Source: Luteipulveratus flavus (GTDB lineage Bacteria; Actinomycetota; Actinomycetes; Actinomycetales; Dermatophilaceae). From it: a stretch of 41,708 nt of DNA. Position numbers and translations under genes: made by a program. Numbering within the stretch: position 1 is the stretch's first letter; each line of letters begins with the position of its first letter. Where the stretch lies: contig NZ_JAROAV010000053.1 in the NCBI RefSeq assembly GCF_029439465.1, forward strand, positions 1 to 41,708. The letters are read 5' to 3'. Under the pieces are notes generated by a model, which made no database searches, was not told the origin of the DNA, and saw only the letters and a list, made by a program, of their open reading frames with translations. Below are positions 10,318 through 19,015 of this stretch, in pieces.

Positions 10318-12672
10318 CTACTCGCCCTCGTGGATGACGGTGCCGCCGAGGACGCTCTGGATGACCGGTACGCCGACGGCGCCGGAGTCCTCGATGTTCT
10401 CGTCGTCGCGGTCGGCGACGCTGTCGTCAGCGCCTCGGGCCGGGGTGTCGGACGCCTGGGCCGAGCTCGCCCGCGCGGCTCGCATCGCCCGCTGCCGTGG
10501 CGTCAGCCCGTCGTTCAAGCCACCGGCCGAGCCGGCCGCACCCTCACCCGAGCGCGTCCCCCCGCTGGCCGCGGCGGGCGCGGCGGTCTTCGGCCGCTCG
10601 CCGCGCGACGGCTCGGACCGCGGACCCGAGCCCACGACATCCGGCGCGGACGCGTCGGACGGCGACTCGCCGCCGGACGCCCACGGTGGCGGCGGAGCGG
10701 TCGGGGCACCCCAGCTGTCGGCCGGGCCGGCGTCCCAGCCGCCTCGCGGCGTGGCGGCGCCGAGGGCCTGCGCGTCCGCCGCGGTCGACGAGCCACCCGC
10801 GCCCGGCGAGGGAGCGGGAGGACGAGTCGTCGCCTCGGACGTCGCGGGGCGCTGCTCACCGGAGTCGACGAAGCCCGGTCCCTCGCCGCTCGGCTCACCC
10901 GAACCGGTCTGCGGACCGGCCGGCGGCGGGGCTGCGGCCGGAGGCGGCCCGTCGTGCGGCGTCGCCTCCACTCGCACGTCCACGCCCAGCGCGGCGTTCA
11001 GCGCCTGCCGGACGATGTCGGGGTGCGGACCGCGGCGGAACGTCTCGGCCAGCCCGGCGGTGGTCGTCCCGAGCAGCAGCCGCTCACCGTCGTAGTCCAG
11101 GACCTGCGCACTCTGGGAGACCAGCGCCCAGGTGACCCGCTTGGTCTGCGCGATGCGGTCGAGGACGGTCGGCCACTCCCGCCGGATGGCGTCGGTGTCG
11201 ATGGCGCCCGGCTTCGGCGGCGGCGCCGGACTCGGCACGACCTCCGGCGCAGGGGTGGGGGTCGACGTCGCGGCAGCATCGTCGGGCCGCTCGGACGCGG
11301 CCTGCTCGGACTGCTGCGGCGCGCTCGAGGACTCGGCGGACGCCTGCGACGTGGACGGCGACGCCGACACCGACACCGACGTCGCCGGTGCCTCGACGCG
11401 CTCCGGCGACGGGTCCGGCGCAGCAGCGGCCGGAGCCGCGACCGGGCCCGCTGGCCGGGCGGGCGCCGAGGCCTGGCCCGCCGGAGTCGGCGGGAGCTGA
11501 CCCATGTCGAGGCGACGCTCGAGGCGGTCCAGCCGGGCGGCGTACCCCTGCTCGCCGGACGCGGCCGGCAGCAGGATGCGCGCACAGATGAGCTCGAGCT
11601 GCAGCCGCGGCGCGGTCGCGCCGGTCATCTCGGTGAGACCGGCGTTGGCGATGTCGGCGGCCCGCGACAGCGCACCGTCGCCGAACGCCGAGGCCTGCTG
11701 ACGCATCCGCTCCAGCTGGTCCTCCGGGATCGTCCGCAGCACCTGGGCGGCGCCCTCCGGCACGGCGGCCACGATGATCAGGTCGCGCAACCGCTCCAGC
11801 AGGTCCTCGATGAACCGGCGCGGGTCGTGGCCGGACTCGATCACCCGGTCGATCTGGCGGAACACCGACCCCGAGTCGCGCACCGCGAGCGCGTCCACGG
11901 TGGCGTCGAGCAGCTCACCGTCGGTGAACCCGAGCAGCGACGCGGCACCGGCGTACGTCAGTCCCTCGTCCCCCGAGCCGGCGATCAGCTGGTCGAGGAC
12001 GGACAGCGAGTCACGCACCGAGCCCCCGCCGGCGCGCGTGACGAACGACAGCACGCCCGGCTCGACCTGCACGCCCTCGGCGTCGCAGAGCCGCTGCATG
12101 TAGTCGGAGAGCAGCCCCGGCGGGACAAGCCGGAACGGGTAGTGGTGGGTCCGGGAGCGGATCGTGCCGATGACCTTCTCGGGCTCGGTCGTCGCGAAGA
12201 CGAACTTCACGTGCTCCGGCGGCTCCTCGACGATCTTCAGCAGCGCGTTGAAGCCCTGCGGCGTCACCATGTGCGCCTCGTCGATGATGTAGATCTTGAA
12301 CCGGCTCTGCGCCGGGCCGTACGACGCCCGCTCGCGCAGGTCGCGCGCGTCGTCGACACCGCCGTGGCTGGCTGCGTCGATCTCGATGACGTCGACCGAG
12401 CCGGAGCCGCCGCGGGCCAGTGCGACGCAGGAGGCGCACTCGCCGCACGGCGTCGGCGTCGGGCCCTGCTCGCAGTTGAGGCAGCGCGCCAGGATGCGGG
12501 CGCTGGTCGTCTTGCCGCACCCGCGCGGCCCGCTGAACAGGTAGGCATGGTTGACCCGGCCGGTCCGCAGCGCCTGCATGAGCGGCTCGGTCACGTGCTC
12601 CTGGCCGATGACGTCGGCGAACGACTCGGGTCGGTATCGGCGGTAGAGAGCCGACGAGGCAGGAAGCGTCAC
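10318..12672 (-). CDS. dnaX: DNA polymerase III subunits gamma and tau
   Basis: 784 residues with a GTG start at 12672. Clamp-loader ATPase: LYRRYRPESFADVIGQEHV at the N-terminus, Walker A GPRGCGKTT, a zinc-binding cysteine set (CLNCEQG...CGECASC), Walker B IIDEAHM and the sensor-region ATTEPEKV and SRTHHYPFR. Residues beyond about 380 form a long Pro/Ala/Ser/Glu-rich tail with a tau-like patch (WPTVLDRIAQTKRVTWALV). An in-frame extension upstream would run through a divergent gene and the SRP RNA, so it is rejected. Confidence 0.97.
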   Translation of the reverse strand: MTLPASSALYRRYRPESFADVIGQEHVTEPLMQALRTGRVNHAYLFSGPRGCGKTTSARILARCLNCEQGPTPTPCGECASCVALARGGSGSVDVIEIDAASHGGVDDARDLRERASYGPAQSRFKIYIIDEAHMVTPQGFNALLKIVEEPPEHVKFVFATTEPEKVIGTIRSRTHHYPFRLVPPGLLSDYMQRLCDAEGVQVEPGVLSFVTRAGGGSVRDSLSVLDQLIAGSGDEGLTYAGAASLLGFTDGELLDATVDALAVRDSGSVFRQIDRVIESGHDPRRFIEDLLERLRDLIIVAAVPEGAAQVLRTIPEDQLERMRQQASAFGDGALSRAADIANAGLTEMTGATAPRLQLELICARILLPAASGEQGYAARLDRLERRLDMGQLPPTPAGQASAPARPAGPVAAPAAAAPDPSPERVEAPATSVSVSASPSTSQASAESSSAPQQSEQAASERPDDAAATSTPTPAPEVVPSPAPPPKPGAIDTDAIRREWPTVLDRIAQTKRVTWALVSQSAQVLDYDGERLLLGTTTAGLAETFRRGPHPDIVRQALNAALGVDVRVEATPHDGPPPAAAPPPAGPQTGSGEPSGEGPGFVDSGEQRPATSEATTRPPAPSPGAGGSSTAADAQALGAATPRGGWDAGPADSWGAPTAPPPPWASGGESPSDASAPDVVGSGPRSEPSRGERPKTAAPAAASGGTRSGEGAAGSAGGLNDGLTPRQRAMRAARASSAQASDTPARGADDSVADRDDENIEDSGAVGVPVIQSVLGGTVIHEGE

Positions 12673-12741
12673 GTGGGCGACCCTATCCCCGAGCGGGGAC
12701 GGCGGCTCCGGGCTGTCGGTGGCCGGCGGAACACTCCGCCC

Positions 12742-13104
12742 ATGGACGCCGTGGACCTGCTCCGAGCCCTTGCCGAGACGATCGACGACCAGCGGTGGGA
12801 CGACCTGGCGCGGGTGCTCTCCCCCGCGTTCTCGGGCCGGTACGTCCACACCGGCGAGACCTTCGACCGGGACGGGTTCGTCGCGGTCAACCGCGACTAC
12901 CCCGGGTCCTGGCGCTTCGTGTGGGAGGACGTCGTCGGCGTGGGCGAGCGCGCCGCCGGACGAGCGCGGGTGTTCGACGCCGAGGAGACGCACTACGTCG
13001 CGACGTTCGTCACCGCCGACGAGCACGGCATCGCCGAGCTGGTCGAGGTGTGGGCCGAGGCGGGCGACGCCCCTCCGGCCGGTCGGCGCCCCGGGCCGGC
13101 GTGA
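12742..13104 (+). CDS. NTF2/SnoaL-like small protein
   Basis: 120 residues starting at the ATG at 12742. The sequence (LLRALAETIDDQRWDDLARV, HTGETFDRDGFVAVNRDYPG, and a strand-rich second half with EETHYVATFVTADEHG) fits the NTF2-like/SnoaL cone fold used by ketosteroid isomerase-type enzymes and many non-enzymatic binders. It is divergent from dnaX with only 69 bases between starts. No substrate can be assigned. The frame remains open upstream in antisense to dnaX, which is a high-GC artefact. Confidence 0.75.
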   Translation: MDAVDLLRALAETIDDQRWDDLARVLSPAFSGRYVHTGETFDRDGFVAVNRDYPGSWRFVWEDVVGVGERAAGRARVFDAEETHYVATFVTADEHGIAELVEVWAEAGDAPPAGRRPGPA

Positions 13105-13135
13105 CGGGCGGAGCGTGACGGGCGGGGAGACCCAA

Positions 13136-13224
13136 GGACCCCCCACGTACCCGGAAGAGCTCACCTACCCTTGCTGCATTCCTGCCCTGGGGGAGTTCGG
13201 AGAGGTACCGCCACGTGGGGGGCC
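13136..13224 (-). ncRNA. ffs: Signal recognition particle RNA (4.5S type)
   Basis: The minus strand carries the actinobacterial SRP RNA signature with CCCCCAGGGCAGGAATGCAG followed by CAAGGGTAGG, the conserved SRP54-binding domain. Its ends pair (GGCCCCCCACG near 13224 with CGTGGGGGGTCC near 13136). The size of about 89 bases fits the short bacterial form that binds Ffh for co-translational membrane targeting. End positions are approximate. Position just upstream of dnaX and downstream of tRNA-Ser is common in this phylum. Confidence 0.88.
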
Positions 13225-13313
13225 GAGGCCACACTCTAGGCCAGCGCTGCCTGCACTCGCGAATCCAGTCGACCGGCCCGCCCGAGGGCCACGCGACCTG
13301 CCGGGCAACGCGA

Positions 13314-13342
13314 AAGGGACCGGTCGCACCGACCGGTCCCTT
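13314..13342 (-). terminator. Terminator of tRNA-Ser(GGA)
   Basis: Exact 13-base arms AAGGGACCGGTCG (13314-13326) and CGACCGGTCCCTT (13330-13342) with a three-base loop, nine bases past the tRNA 3' end. Confidence 0.8.
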
Positions 13343-13350
13343 CGACGTGG

Positions 13351-13437
13351 CGGAGGATGCGGGATTTGAACCCGCGAGGGGTTTCATCCCCAACACGATT
13401 TCCAATCGTGCGCACTAGGCCACTATGCGAATCCTCC
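13351..13437 (-). tRNA. tRNA-Ser (GGA)
   Basis: Class II tRNA on the minus strand with acceptor arms GGAGGAT/ATCCTCC, discriminator G, anticodon loop TTGGAAA giving GGA, a long variable arm and T-arm GCGGGTTCAAATCCCGC. CCA is not encoded. It reads UCC/UCU serine codons. Confidence 0.96.
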
Positions 13438-13714
13438 GCGGAGCACAGTACAGGTCCGACCGGTCACCCCGAAATCGGCTCCTCCGGGAGCCGTCACCGC
13501 GAGCCCGGACCGAGCCGCCGAGCCGGGCGGTCCGTAATGTGGGACGTGCCGACCCACCCGAACCCGATCCGCGTCAGAGTAGGAGCAGGTCGCAATACCA
13601 CGACAACGCGGAGCTGCGGCGAGACGTCATGGAATCGTGACAGCCCGCCTGTCGGCAGGCGACGGTGGAGCCGTCACACTGAAGACCCGTCAGGACGCGA
13701 GGTATGGGGTAGGG

Positions 13715-14521
13715 ATGCGTGGGGAGACACGACGAGGCGCAGTAGCGCTCGCCGGTGCTGCCGTCGTCATGAGCATGGCTGTCGCCGGCTGCGGCGGCGG
13801 CGCTCGCGGGGAGGAGCCCAAGGCGACCCCCAGCTGCCCGACCACCGTCCCGAAGCCGACGGTGAAGATCGCGCCGTCGACGATCTACCTCAACATCGTC
13901 AACGCGGGCAACCAGAACGGCGCCGCGGGGCGCGCGTCCAAGCAGCTGGGCTGGCGCGGCTTCCACGTGCTGGAAACAAAGTCGCAGAGCCTGATGGACG
14001 ATCGGCCGGTCCCCAAGGCCGCGGAGATCCGGTACGGCAAGGGCGGCCTGCAGATCGCGCTCACGCTCGCGACGCAGGTCAAGAACCCGGTCCTCACCGA
14101 GGACGACCGCAGCAACCCGACGGTCGACCTCGTCATCGGGGACGCGTTCGGCCTGGTGCCGCTGCCGCCGACGCCGGCCAAGGACGTCCAGATCAACGTG
14201 TACAACACGACCTACCGCGCCGGGCTGTCCGGTCAGGTCGCCGCGGCCATGCGAGCGCGCGGCTTCCAGATCCTGTCCAACGACAACGACCCGCGCCGGC
14301 GGTTCCTGCCGAACGACGTGGCGTACATCATCTCCGGCGAGCGCGGCGAGCCGGCCGCGCGACGGGTCGCCCTGCAGCTCAAGGGCGCGAAGCTGCAGCA
14401 GGACGGTCGCCAGGACAACACCGTGGACGTCGTCATCGGCAACCACTACACGGCGCTGGTGCCCACGGCGCAGGCCACGCCCGCACCGACCCCGACCGTG
14501 CCCCGTCCCCCCGGCTGCTGA
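13715..14521 (+). CDS. Lipoprotein with two LytR_C domains
   Basis: 268 residues. A lipoprotein signal peptide (residues 1-26: hydrophobic run, lipobox VAGC with Cys26) is followed by two copies of the LytR_C (CpsA/LytR C-terminal) domain, at about 55-150 (YLNIVNAGNQNGAAGR ... VDLVIGDAFG) and 155-255 (INVYNTTYRAGLSGQV ... VDVVIGNHY). LytR_C domains occur alone or after LCP cell-wall ligase domains in Actinobacteria; here no LCP domain is present. The ATG at 13715 is chosen because it begins the signal peptide; 26 earlier codons in frame do not fit. Likely located on the outer membrane-face surface. Confidence 0.85.
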   Translation: MRGETRRGAVALAGAAVVMSMAVAGCGGGARGEEPKATPSCPTTVPKPTVKIAPSTIYLNIVNAGNQNGAAGRASKQLGWRGFHVLETKSQSLMDDRPVPKAAEIRYGKGGLQIALTLATQVKNPVLTEDDRSNPTVDLVIGDAFGLVPLPPTPAKDVQINVYNTTYRAGLSGQVAAAMRARGFQILSNDNDPRRRFLPNDVAYIISGERGEPAARRVALQLKGAKLQQDGRQDNTVDVVIGNHYTALVPTAQATPAPTPTVPRPPGC

Positions 14522-14537
14522 CCGACGATCAACCTCA

Positions 14538-14565
14538 CCTTCCGTGCCCGCTCGTGCACGGAAGG
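14538..14565. terminator. Bidirectional terminator
   Basis: Arms CCTTCCGTGC (14538-14547) and GCACGGAAGG (14556-14565), exact complements with an eight-base loop, between the convergent lipoprotein and HerA-like genes. Confidence 0.75.
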
Positions 14566-14570
14566 CATCG

Positions 14571-16142
14571 TCAGCGGCGGCGGCGCGCCGTCCCGAACAG
14601 GCTACGAGTGATCTCCCGGCCGATGACGGTGCCGGCCGAGCGCAGCGCCGACTTGAACGCCCTCGACTTCACCACCTGCTCGACCATGCCCGGCTGCTCC
14701 TTGGCCTGCTTCGGCGACTTCGGTGCGCCCTGCGCCGGCGGCGGGGAGGGCGCGCCCGCGGGAGCCGGCGCCTGGTCGTCCGCGGCCGGGGCGTTCTGCA
14801 GCCGGGCGCTGAGCTTCTCGTACGCCGACTCCCGGTCCAGCGCCTCGGCGTACTTCGGCTTCAGCGGCGAGGCGTTCACGACGCCGTCGACGGTCGCCTC
14901 GGGTGAAGGGGCCATCAGCGACTGCGGCGCCCGCATCCGGGTCCACGCGACGGGCGTCGGCGCGCCCTTCTCGGACAGGACGGTGACGACCGCCTCTCCG
15001 GTGCCGATCTGGGTCAGCAGCTCCTCCAGGTCGTACCCGCTGTGGGGGAACGTCTGCACGGTCGCCTTGAGCGCCTTGGCGTCCTCGGGGGTGAAGGCGC
15101 GCAGGGCGTGCTGGACGCGGTTGCCGAGCTGGGCGAGCACGCCGGAGGGCACGTCCTTCGGCGTCTGGGTCACGAAGAACACGCCGACGCCCTTGGACCG
15201 GATGAGCCGGACGGTCTGCTCGATGGAGTCCAGGAAGGCCTTCGAGGCGTCGTCGAACAGCAGGTGCGCCTCGTCGAAGAAGAACACCAGCTTGGGCTTC
15301 TCGGCGTCGCCCACCTCGGGCAGGTCGTGGAAGAGGTCGGCCAGCAGCCACATCAGGAACGTCGAGAAGAGCGCCGGGCGGTCCTGGACGGCCGGCAGCT
15401 CCAGGCACGTCACGATGCCCGTGCCGTCCTGGCCGACGCGCAGCAGGTCGGCGGTGTCGAACTCCGGCTCCCCGAAGAACACATCGGCGCCCTGGTCGCT
15501 GAAGGAGATGAGGTTGCGCAGGATCACGCCGGCCGTCGCGGAGGAGAGACCGCCGAGCGTCTTCAGGTCCGCCTTGCCCTCGTCCGACGTGAGGTGCTGG
15601 ATGACCGCCCGCAGGTCCTTGAGGTCCAGCAGCGCCAGGCCCTGCTGGTCGGCGTAGTGGAAGACCAGGCCCAGGCTGGACTCCTGGGTGTCGTTCAGCC
15701 CCAGCACCTTCGACAGCAGCGTCGGGCCGAACGAGGTCACGGTCGCCCGGATCGGGACGCCCTTGCCCAGGCCGCCCAGCGACAGGAACTCGGTGGTGTA
15801 GGCGGTCGCCGCCCACTGCTGACCGACCTCGCCGGCCCGCGCGGCGATCTTGTCGTTGGACTCGCCGGGTGAGGCCATACCGGACAGGTCGCCCTTGATG
15901 TCGGCGAGGAAGACGGGCACGCCCTGGCCGGCGAGCTGCTCGGCCATCAGCTGCAACGTCTTGGTCTTGCCGGTGCCGGTGGCGCCGGCGACCAGCCCGT
16001 GCCGGTTCATCATGGCCAGCGGGAGGCGGACGGGGACGTCGGCGTGCGCCGTGCCGTCGACGACGGCCGCACCGAGGTCGAGCGCCCCACCCTCGAAGGT
16101 GTATCCGGACCTGATCGTGTCGACGATGCTCGAGTCAGTCAC
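14571..16142 (-). CDS. HerA-like ATPase (DUF853)
   Basis: 523 residues from the GTG at 16142. Walker A GATGTGKT at 53-60, Walker B LVFFFDEAHLLF near 290, and a downstream VFFVTQTPKDVP segment place it with the HerA-FtsK ATPases of the DUF853 family (helicase HerA-like). A Pro/Ala-rich linker (about 440-475) precedes a basic C-terminal segment. The function in bacteria is poorly defined; a DNA-translocating motor is the family inference. A longer in-frame start would overlap the promoter of the divergent gene at 16255, so it is not used. Confidence 0.87.
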   Translation of the reverse strand: MTDSSIVDTIRSGYTFEGGALDLGAAVVDGTAHADVPVRLPLAMMNRHGLVAGATGTGKTKTLQLMAEQLAGQGVPVFLADIKGDLSGMASPGESNDKIAARAGEVGQQWAATAYTTEFLSLGGLGKGVPIRATVTSFGPTLLSKVLGLNDTQESSLGLVFHYADQQGLALLDLKDLRAVIQHLTSDEGKADLKTLGGLSSATAGVILRNLISFSDQGADVFFGEPEFDTADLLRVGQDGTGIVTCLELPAVQDRPALFSTFLMWLLADLFHDLPEVGDAEKPKLVFFFDEAHLLFDDASKAFLDSIEQTVRLIRSKGVGVFFVTQTPKDVPSGVLAQLGNRVQHALRAFTPEDAKALKATVQTFPHSGYDLEELLTQIGTGEAVVTVLSEKGAPTPVAWTRMRAPQSLMAPSPEATVDGVVNASPLKPKYAEALDRESAYEKLSARLQNAPAADDQAPAPAGAPSPPPAQGAPKSPKQAKEQPGMVEQVVKSRAFKSALRSAGTVIGREITRSLFGTARRRR

Positions 16143-16241
16143 GCGCCCGACACTAGCCCGCGAGAGGCGCTCGGACGCGTCGTCCGGCGCAGCGACACGA
16201 GGGCGGTCGGGGCGCTCCGCCGCGGGTACAGGCCACCCACT

Positions 16242-16247
16242 TACACT
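16242..16247 (+). promoter_or_regulatory. -10 element for leaderless gene
   Basis: TACACT ends seven bases before the GTG at 16255, so transcription would begin at or within a base of the start codon. No ribosome-binding site precedes that GTG. Confidence 0.5.
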
Positions 16248-16254
16248 GCGGTGC

Positions 16255-16548
16255 GTGATCTTCAAGGCAGTGGGCGAGGGACGACCCTATCCGCACCACG
16301 GCTTGGAGACCCCGCGCGACTGGAGCCCCGTCGCGCCGCGGATGGTCCGGCTGGACGAGCTCATCACCACCAAGCGGCACCTCGACCTGGAGATCGTGCT
16401 GTCCGAGGACTCCACCTTCTACGGCGACCTGTTCGCCCACGTCGTGCAGTGGCGCGGCGACCTCTACCTCGAGGACGGCCTGCACCGCGCCCTGCGCGCC
16501 GCGCTGCAGCAGCGTCCCGTCCTGCACGCACGGGTGCTCGACCTGTGA
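16255..16548 (+). CDS. Conserved small protein, VapB-like label tentative
   Basis: 97 residues with a GTG start and no ribosome-binding site, apparently leaderless. The sequence (IRLDEL-type LDELITTKRHLDLE, then EDSTFYGDLFAHVVQW and YLEDGLHRALRAAL) is typical of a widespread actinobacterial family that I recall being annotated as VapB-type antitoxin. No VapC-like PIN toxin is adjacent, so a toxin-antitoxin role is doubtful. It overlaps the next gene by four bases (GTGA), and its conserved partner there is a LytR_C membrane protein. Confidence 0.75.
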   Translation: MIFKAVGEGRPYPHHGLETPRDWSPVAPRMVRLDELITTKRHLDLEIVLSEDSTFYGDLFAHVVQWRGDLYLEDGLHRALRAALQQRPVLHARVLDL

Positions 16549-17090
16549 GCCAGCCTGCCCCGCACCACCGTCGCCCGTACGAGACGGGTCTCGCCCGTGC
16601 GCGCCGCCGCCGGCACCGCCGGGCGGTCGCCGTCATCAGCCTGGTCGGGATCCTGGTCGTGGCGACGTTCGTGTACTCGGTGCTGTACGTCCAGAACAAG
16701 CTCCCCGGGCAGCAGGCGGCGACGCCCACCTGCACGGTGACGGCCACTCCGACCGTCGACCCGCAGTCCGCCTTCCGGCTCAACATCTACAACGCCGGCG
16801 GCCAGCAGGGCCGAGCGAACGACGTGGCGCTGGCGATGAAGTCGCGAGGCTTCGACGTGGGCGTCGTCGGCAACGACCCGTACAAGAAGCGCATCGCCGG
16901 CGTCGGCGAGATCCGGTTCGGGGCCTCGGGCGAGGGTGCCGCGAGCCAGTACATCCACACGCTCGCCCCCGGCGCCCAGCTGGTGCAGGACGGGCGGACC
17001 GACACCAGCGTCGACGTGGTCGTCGGCTCGGCCTTCCCCTCGATCCCGACCGCTCCCCCGAAGCCCGCACCGACGACGGCGGCCTGCTGA
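16545..17090 (+). CDS. Membrane-anchored LytR_C protein
   Basis: 181 residues. A basic cytoplasmic N-terminus (RARRRRHRR), one transmembrane helix (about 28-50) and an external LytR_C domain (about 76-170: FRLNIYNAGGQQGRANDV ... VDVVVGSAF). The GTG start at 16545 overlaps the stop of the small upstream gene. Single-domain LytR_C membrane proteins are frequent in Actinobacteria; their role is inferred to lie at the cell wall. Second LytR_C gene within 4 kb, the other being the lipoprotein at 13715. Confidence 0.85.
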   Translation: MSQPAPHHRRPYETGLARARRRRHRRAVAVISLVGILVVATFVYSVLYVQNKLPGQQAATPTCTVTATPTVDPQSAFRLNIYNAGGQQGRANDVALAMKSRGFDVGVVGNDPYKKRIAGVGEIRFGASGEGAASQYIHTLAPGAQLVQDGRTDTSVDVVVGSAFPSIPTAPPKPAPTTAAC

Positions 17091-17093
17091 GCC

Positions 17094-17987
17094 GTGCGCG
17101 TCGTCTCGCTGCTGCCGTCCGCCACCGAGATCCTGCACGCGATCGGCGCCGGTGACGACGTCGTCGGCGTGACGTTCGAGTGCGACTTCCCGCAGACCGC
17201 CCGCACGACGGCCCGGGTCGTGTCCACCTCCGCCCTGCCGGACGGGCTCACCCCCGCCCAGATCGACGCCGCCGTCGCCGAGCGGATGCGGGCCGGCGAG
17301 GACATCTACCGGCTGGACCGCCAGGCGCTGCTCGGGCTCGACGCCGATGTCGTCGTCACCCAGGACCTCTGCGCGGTCTGCGCGGTGGACGTGAGCGAGG
17401 TCCACGACGCGCTGGACTTCCTCGGCTGCACCGCCGACGTCGTCACGACCGACCCGTCCACCCTGGAGGCGGTCTGGGCCTCGGTCGAGCAGATCGGCCG
17501 TGCCACCGGCCGGCTCGCCGAGGCGAGGCGGCTGGCCTCGGACCTGCGGGAGCGGACCGCCGCCGTACGCCGGTCCGTGGTCGGTGCGTCGCCCGTGCGG
17601 TGCCTGGTCCTGGAGTGGACGGACCCGCCGTTCGCGCCCGGACACTGGGTGCCCGAGATGGTCGAGACCGCCGGCGGCGTGAGCGTGCTCGGCGAGGTCG
17701 GCGCCCCGTCGACGCGCACCACCTGGGACGCGGTCCGGGCGTGCGCACCCGACGTCGTGGTCAGCGCTCCGTGCGGGTTCGACCTGGCCCGGTCCGCCGA
17801 GCTCACCCGCGAGCTGCTCGCGCACGCGGCGCTGCCGGCCGGGGTGCCGGTGTGGGCGGTGGACGCGAACGCCTCCTTCGCCCGTCCCGGTCCGCGCCTC
17901 GCCGACGGCGTCGAGGCGCTCGCCGCGATCATGCACGCGGATCACGCCGGAACGCCCGATCCGCGGATCGCGGTTCGCCTCCGCTGA
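17094..17987 (+). CDS. BtuF-like cobalamin/metal-binding protein
   Basis: 297 residues. Helical-backbone metal receptor fold related to BtuF/FepB substrate-binding proteins: VVSLLPSATEILHAIGAGD at the N-terminus, PDGLTPAQIDAAV, VVTQDLCAVCAV and WTDPPFAPGHWVPEMV. There is no signal peptide, and no ABC permease or ATPase is adjacent. Cytoplasmic members of this family are common in Actinobacteria and often called cobalamin-binding proteins; the ligand here is inference. It starts three bases after the LytR_C gene and probably belongs to that operon. Confidence 0.82.
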   Translation: MRVVSLLPSATEILHAIGAGDDVVGVTFECDFPQTARTTARVVSTSALPDGLTPAQIDAAVAERMRAGEDIYRLDRQALLGLDADVVVTQDLCAVCAVDVSEVHDALDFLGCTADVVTTDPSTLEAVWASVEQIGRATGRLAEARRLASDLRERTAAVRRSVVGASPVRCLVLEWTDPPFAPGHWVPEMVETAGGVSVLGEVGAPSTRTTWDAVRACAPDVVVSAPCGFDLARSAELTRELLAHAALPAGVPVWAVDANASFARPGPRLADGVEALAAIMHADHAGTPDPRIAVRLR

Positions 17988-18078
17988 GAAGCCGGAACGG
18001 CGGTGCTGCCGTCCGCTCCGGTCCGCCCGGCCGTCGTCGGTCGGACCGGACGCATATGGTGTGAACGCCTTGAGCAAG

Positions 18079-18092
18079 GCACATAGATGTGC
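18079..18092. promoter_or_regulatory. Short palindrome upstream of sigma gene
   Basis: GCACAT-AG-ATGTGC, exact six-base arms, 68 bases upstream of the sigma-factor ATG. Possible operator; no regulator can be named. Confidence 0.35.
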
Positions 18093-18159
18093 TCTGCTAA
18101 GGCCAGCGCCCCAGCTCAAGCAAAGTGGCTGGACAGTCCTTGACCGTCTGAGAGCCACG

Positions 18160-18936
18160 ATGAGCCTGCCCCTGCCCACGCCTCCGCCTGCCCCCGATGA
18201 CGACAGCACCGCCGAGGAGCTCCTCGAGCAGGCGGCGGCCGAGACCGATCCCGCCGCAGCGGCCGCGCTGCGCGACGAGGTGGTCCTGCGGCACCGGGGG
18301 CTGGCCCGCAGCGTCGCCCGGCGGTTCACCGAGCGGGGTGTCGACCCCGACGACCTGGAGCAGGTCGCCATGGTCGGCCTGGTGCAGGCCGCCCGGCGCT
18401 ACAAGCCGGGCGTCGGCCACGGCTTCATCGCGTTCGCCGTCCCCACGATGACCGGCGAGATCAAGCGGCACTTCCGCGACCACGGCTGGGCCGTCCGGCC
18501 GCCGCGCTCCCTGCAGGAGGCGCACCACGACGTACGCCAGGCGGGCGATCAGCTGACGCAGTTCCTGCAGCGTCTGCCCACGCCGCAGGAGCTCGCCGAG
18601 CACCTCGGGCTCGAGCTCGAGGTGGTGGAGCACGCCGAGCTGCTGCAGGACCAGTACCGGTCCGCCTCCCTGGACGCACCGATGATCGGCGTCAACGAGC
18701 TGACCCTGGGCGACTCGGTCGCCGACCCCCACGACGCGTACACCGGCGTCGACGCGATGGTGTCGCTGCAGCCGGTCCTGCACCGGCTCACCCCGCGGGA
18801 GCGTCTCATCGTGCGGATGAGGTACGTCGACAACCTCACCCAGCGGCAGATCGGCACGCACATCGGTGTCAGCCAGATGCAGGTGTCCCGCCTGCTGCGC
18901 GGCATCCTCGACCGGCTGCGGCGCCAGGTCGGCTGA
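18160..18936 (+). CDS. SigB/SigF-type RNA polymerase sigma factor
   Basis: 258 residues. Group 3 sigma-70: region 2 (about 38-118, VRLAR-type RHRGLARSVARRFTERG, DLEQVAMVGLVQAARRY, FAVPTMTGEIKRHFRDHGW), region 3 (about 125-200) and region 4 (about 206-255, LTPRERLIVRMRY, QRQIGTHIGVSQMQVSRLL). This matches the SigB/SigF/SigG family that controls general stress, sporulation or stationary responses in Actinobacteria. No anti-sigma (RsbW/SpoIIAB-like) or anti-anti-sigma gene is adjacent. The ATG at 18160 is preferred to an earlier in-frame ATG, whose extra 33 residues are not family-like. Confidence 0.92.
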   Translation: MSLPLPTPPPAPDDDSTAEELLEQAAAETDPAAAAALRDEVVLRHRGLARSVARRFTERGVDPDDLEQVAMVGLVQAARRYKPGVGHGFIAFAVPTMTGEIKRHFRDHGWAVRPPRSLQEAHHDVRQAGDQLTQFLQRLPTPQELAEHLGLELEVVEHAELLQDQYRSASLDAPMIGVNELTLGDSVADPHDAYTGVDAMVSLQPVLHRLTPRERLIVRMRYVDNLTQRQIGTHIGVSQMQVSRLLRGILDRLRRQVG

Positions 18937-18965
18937 CGCGCTCGCCCTGCCCGCTCGGCCTGCCC

Positions 18966-18989
18966 GCCCGCGTGGCCGTCGACGCGGGC
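18966..18989. terminator. Bidirectional terminator hairpin
   Basis: Arms GCCCGCGT (18966-18973) and ACGCGGGC (18982-18989), exact complements, between the convergent sigma-factor and SDR genes. Confidence 0.6.
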
Positions 18990-19015
18990 CGGCCGAGCCG
19001 TCCGGCCGGCGTACG

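Noticed and set aside
10318-12672. Programmed frameshift in dnaX giving a separate gamma subunit.
   Set aside because: No A-rich slippery heptamer was seen; the gene appears to encode a single long product.
10330-13104. Open frame of 924 codons antisense to dnaX.
   Set aside because: Only its last 120 codons (12742-13104) look like a gene; the rest is Arg-rich shadow of dnaX.
12673-13164. Extended dnaX start.
   Set aside because: It would run through the divergent NTF2-like gene and into the SRP RNA; the GTG at 12672 gives the canonical N-terminus.
13010-13405. Minus-strand frame across the SRP RNA and tRNA-Ser.
   Set aside because: Overlaps two confidently identified RNA genes.
16255-16548. 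Toxin-antitoxin pair with the small VapB-like gene.
   Set aside because: The next gene is a LytR_C membrane protein, not a PIN-domain toxin.
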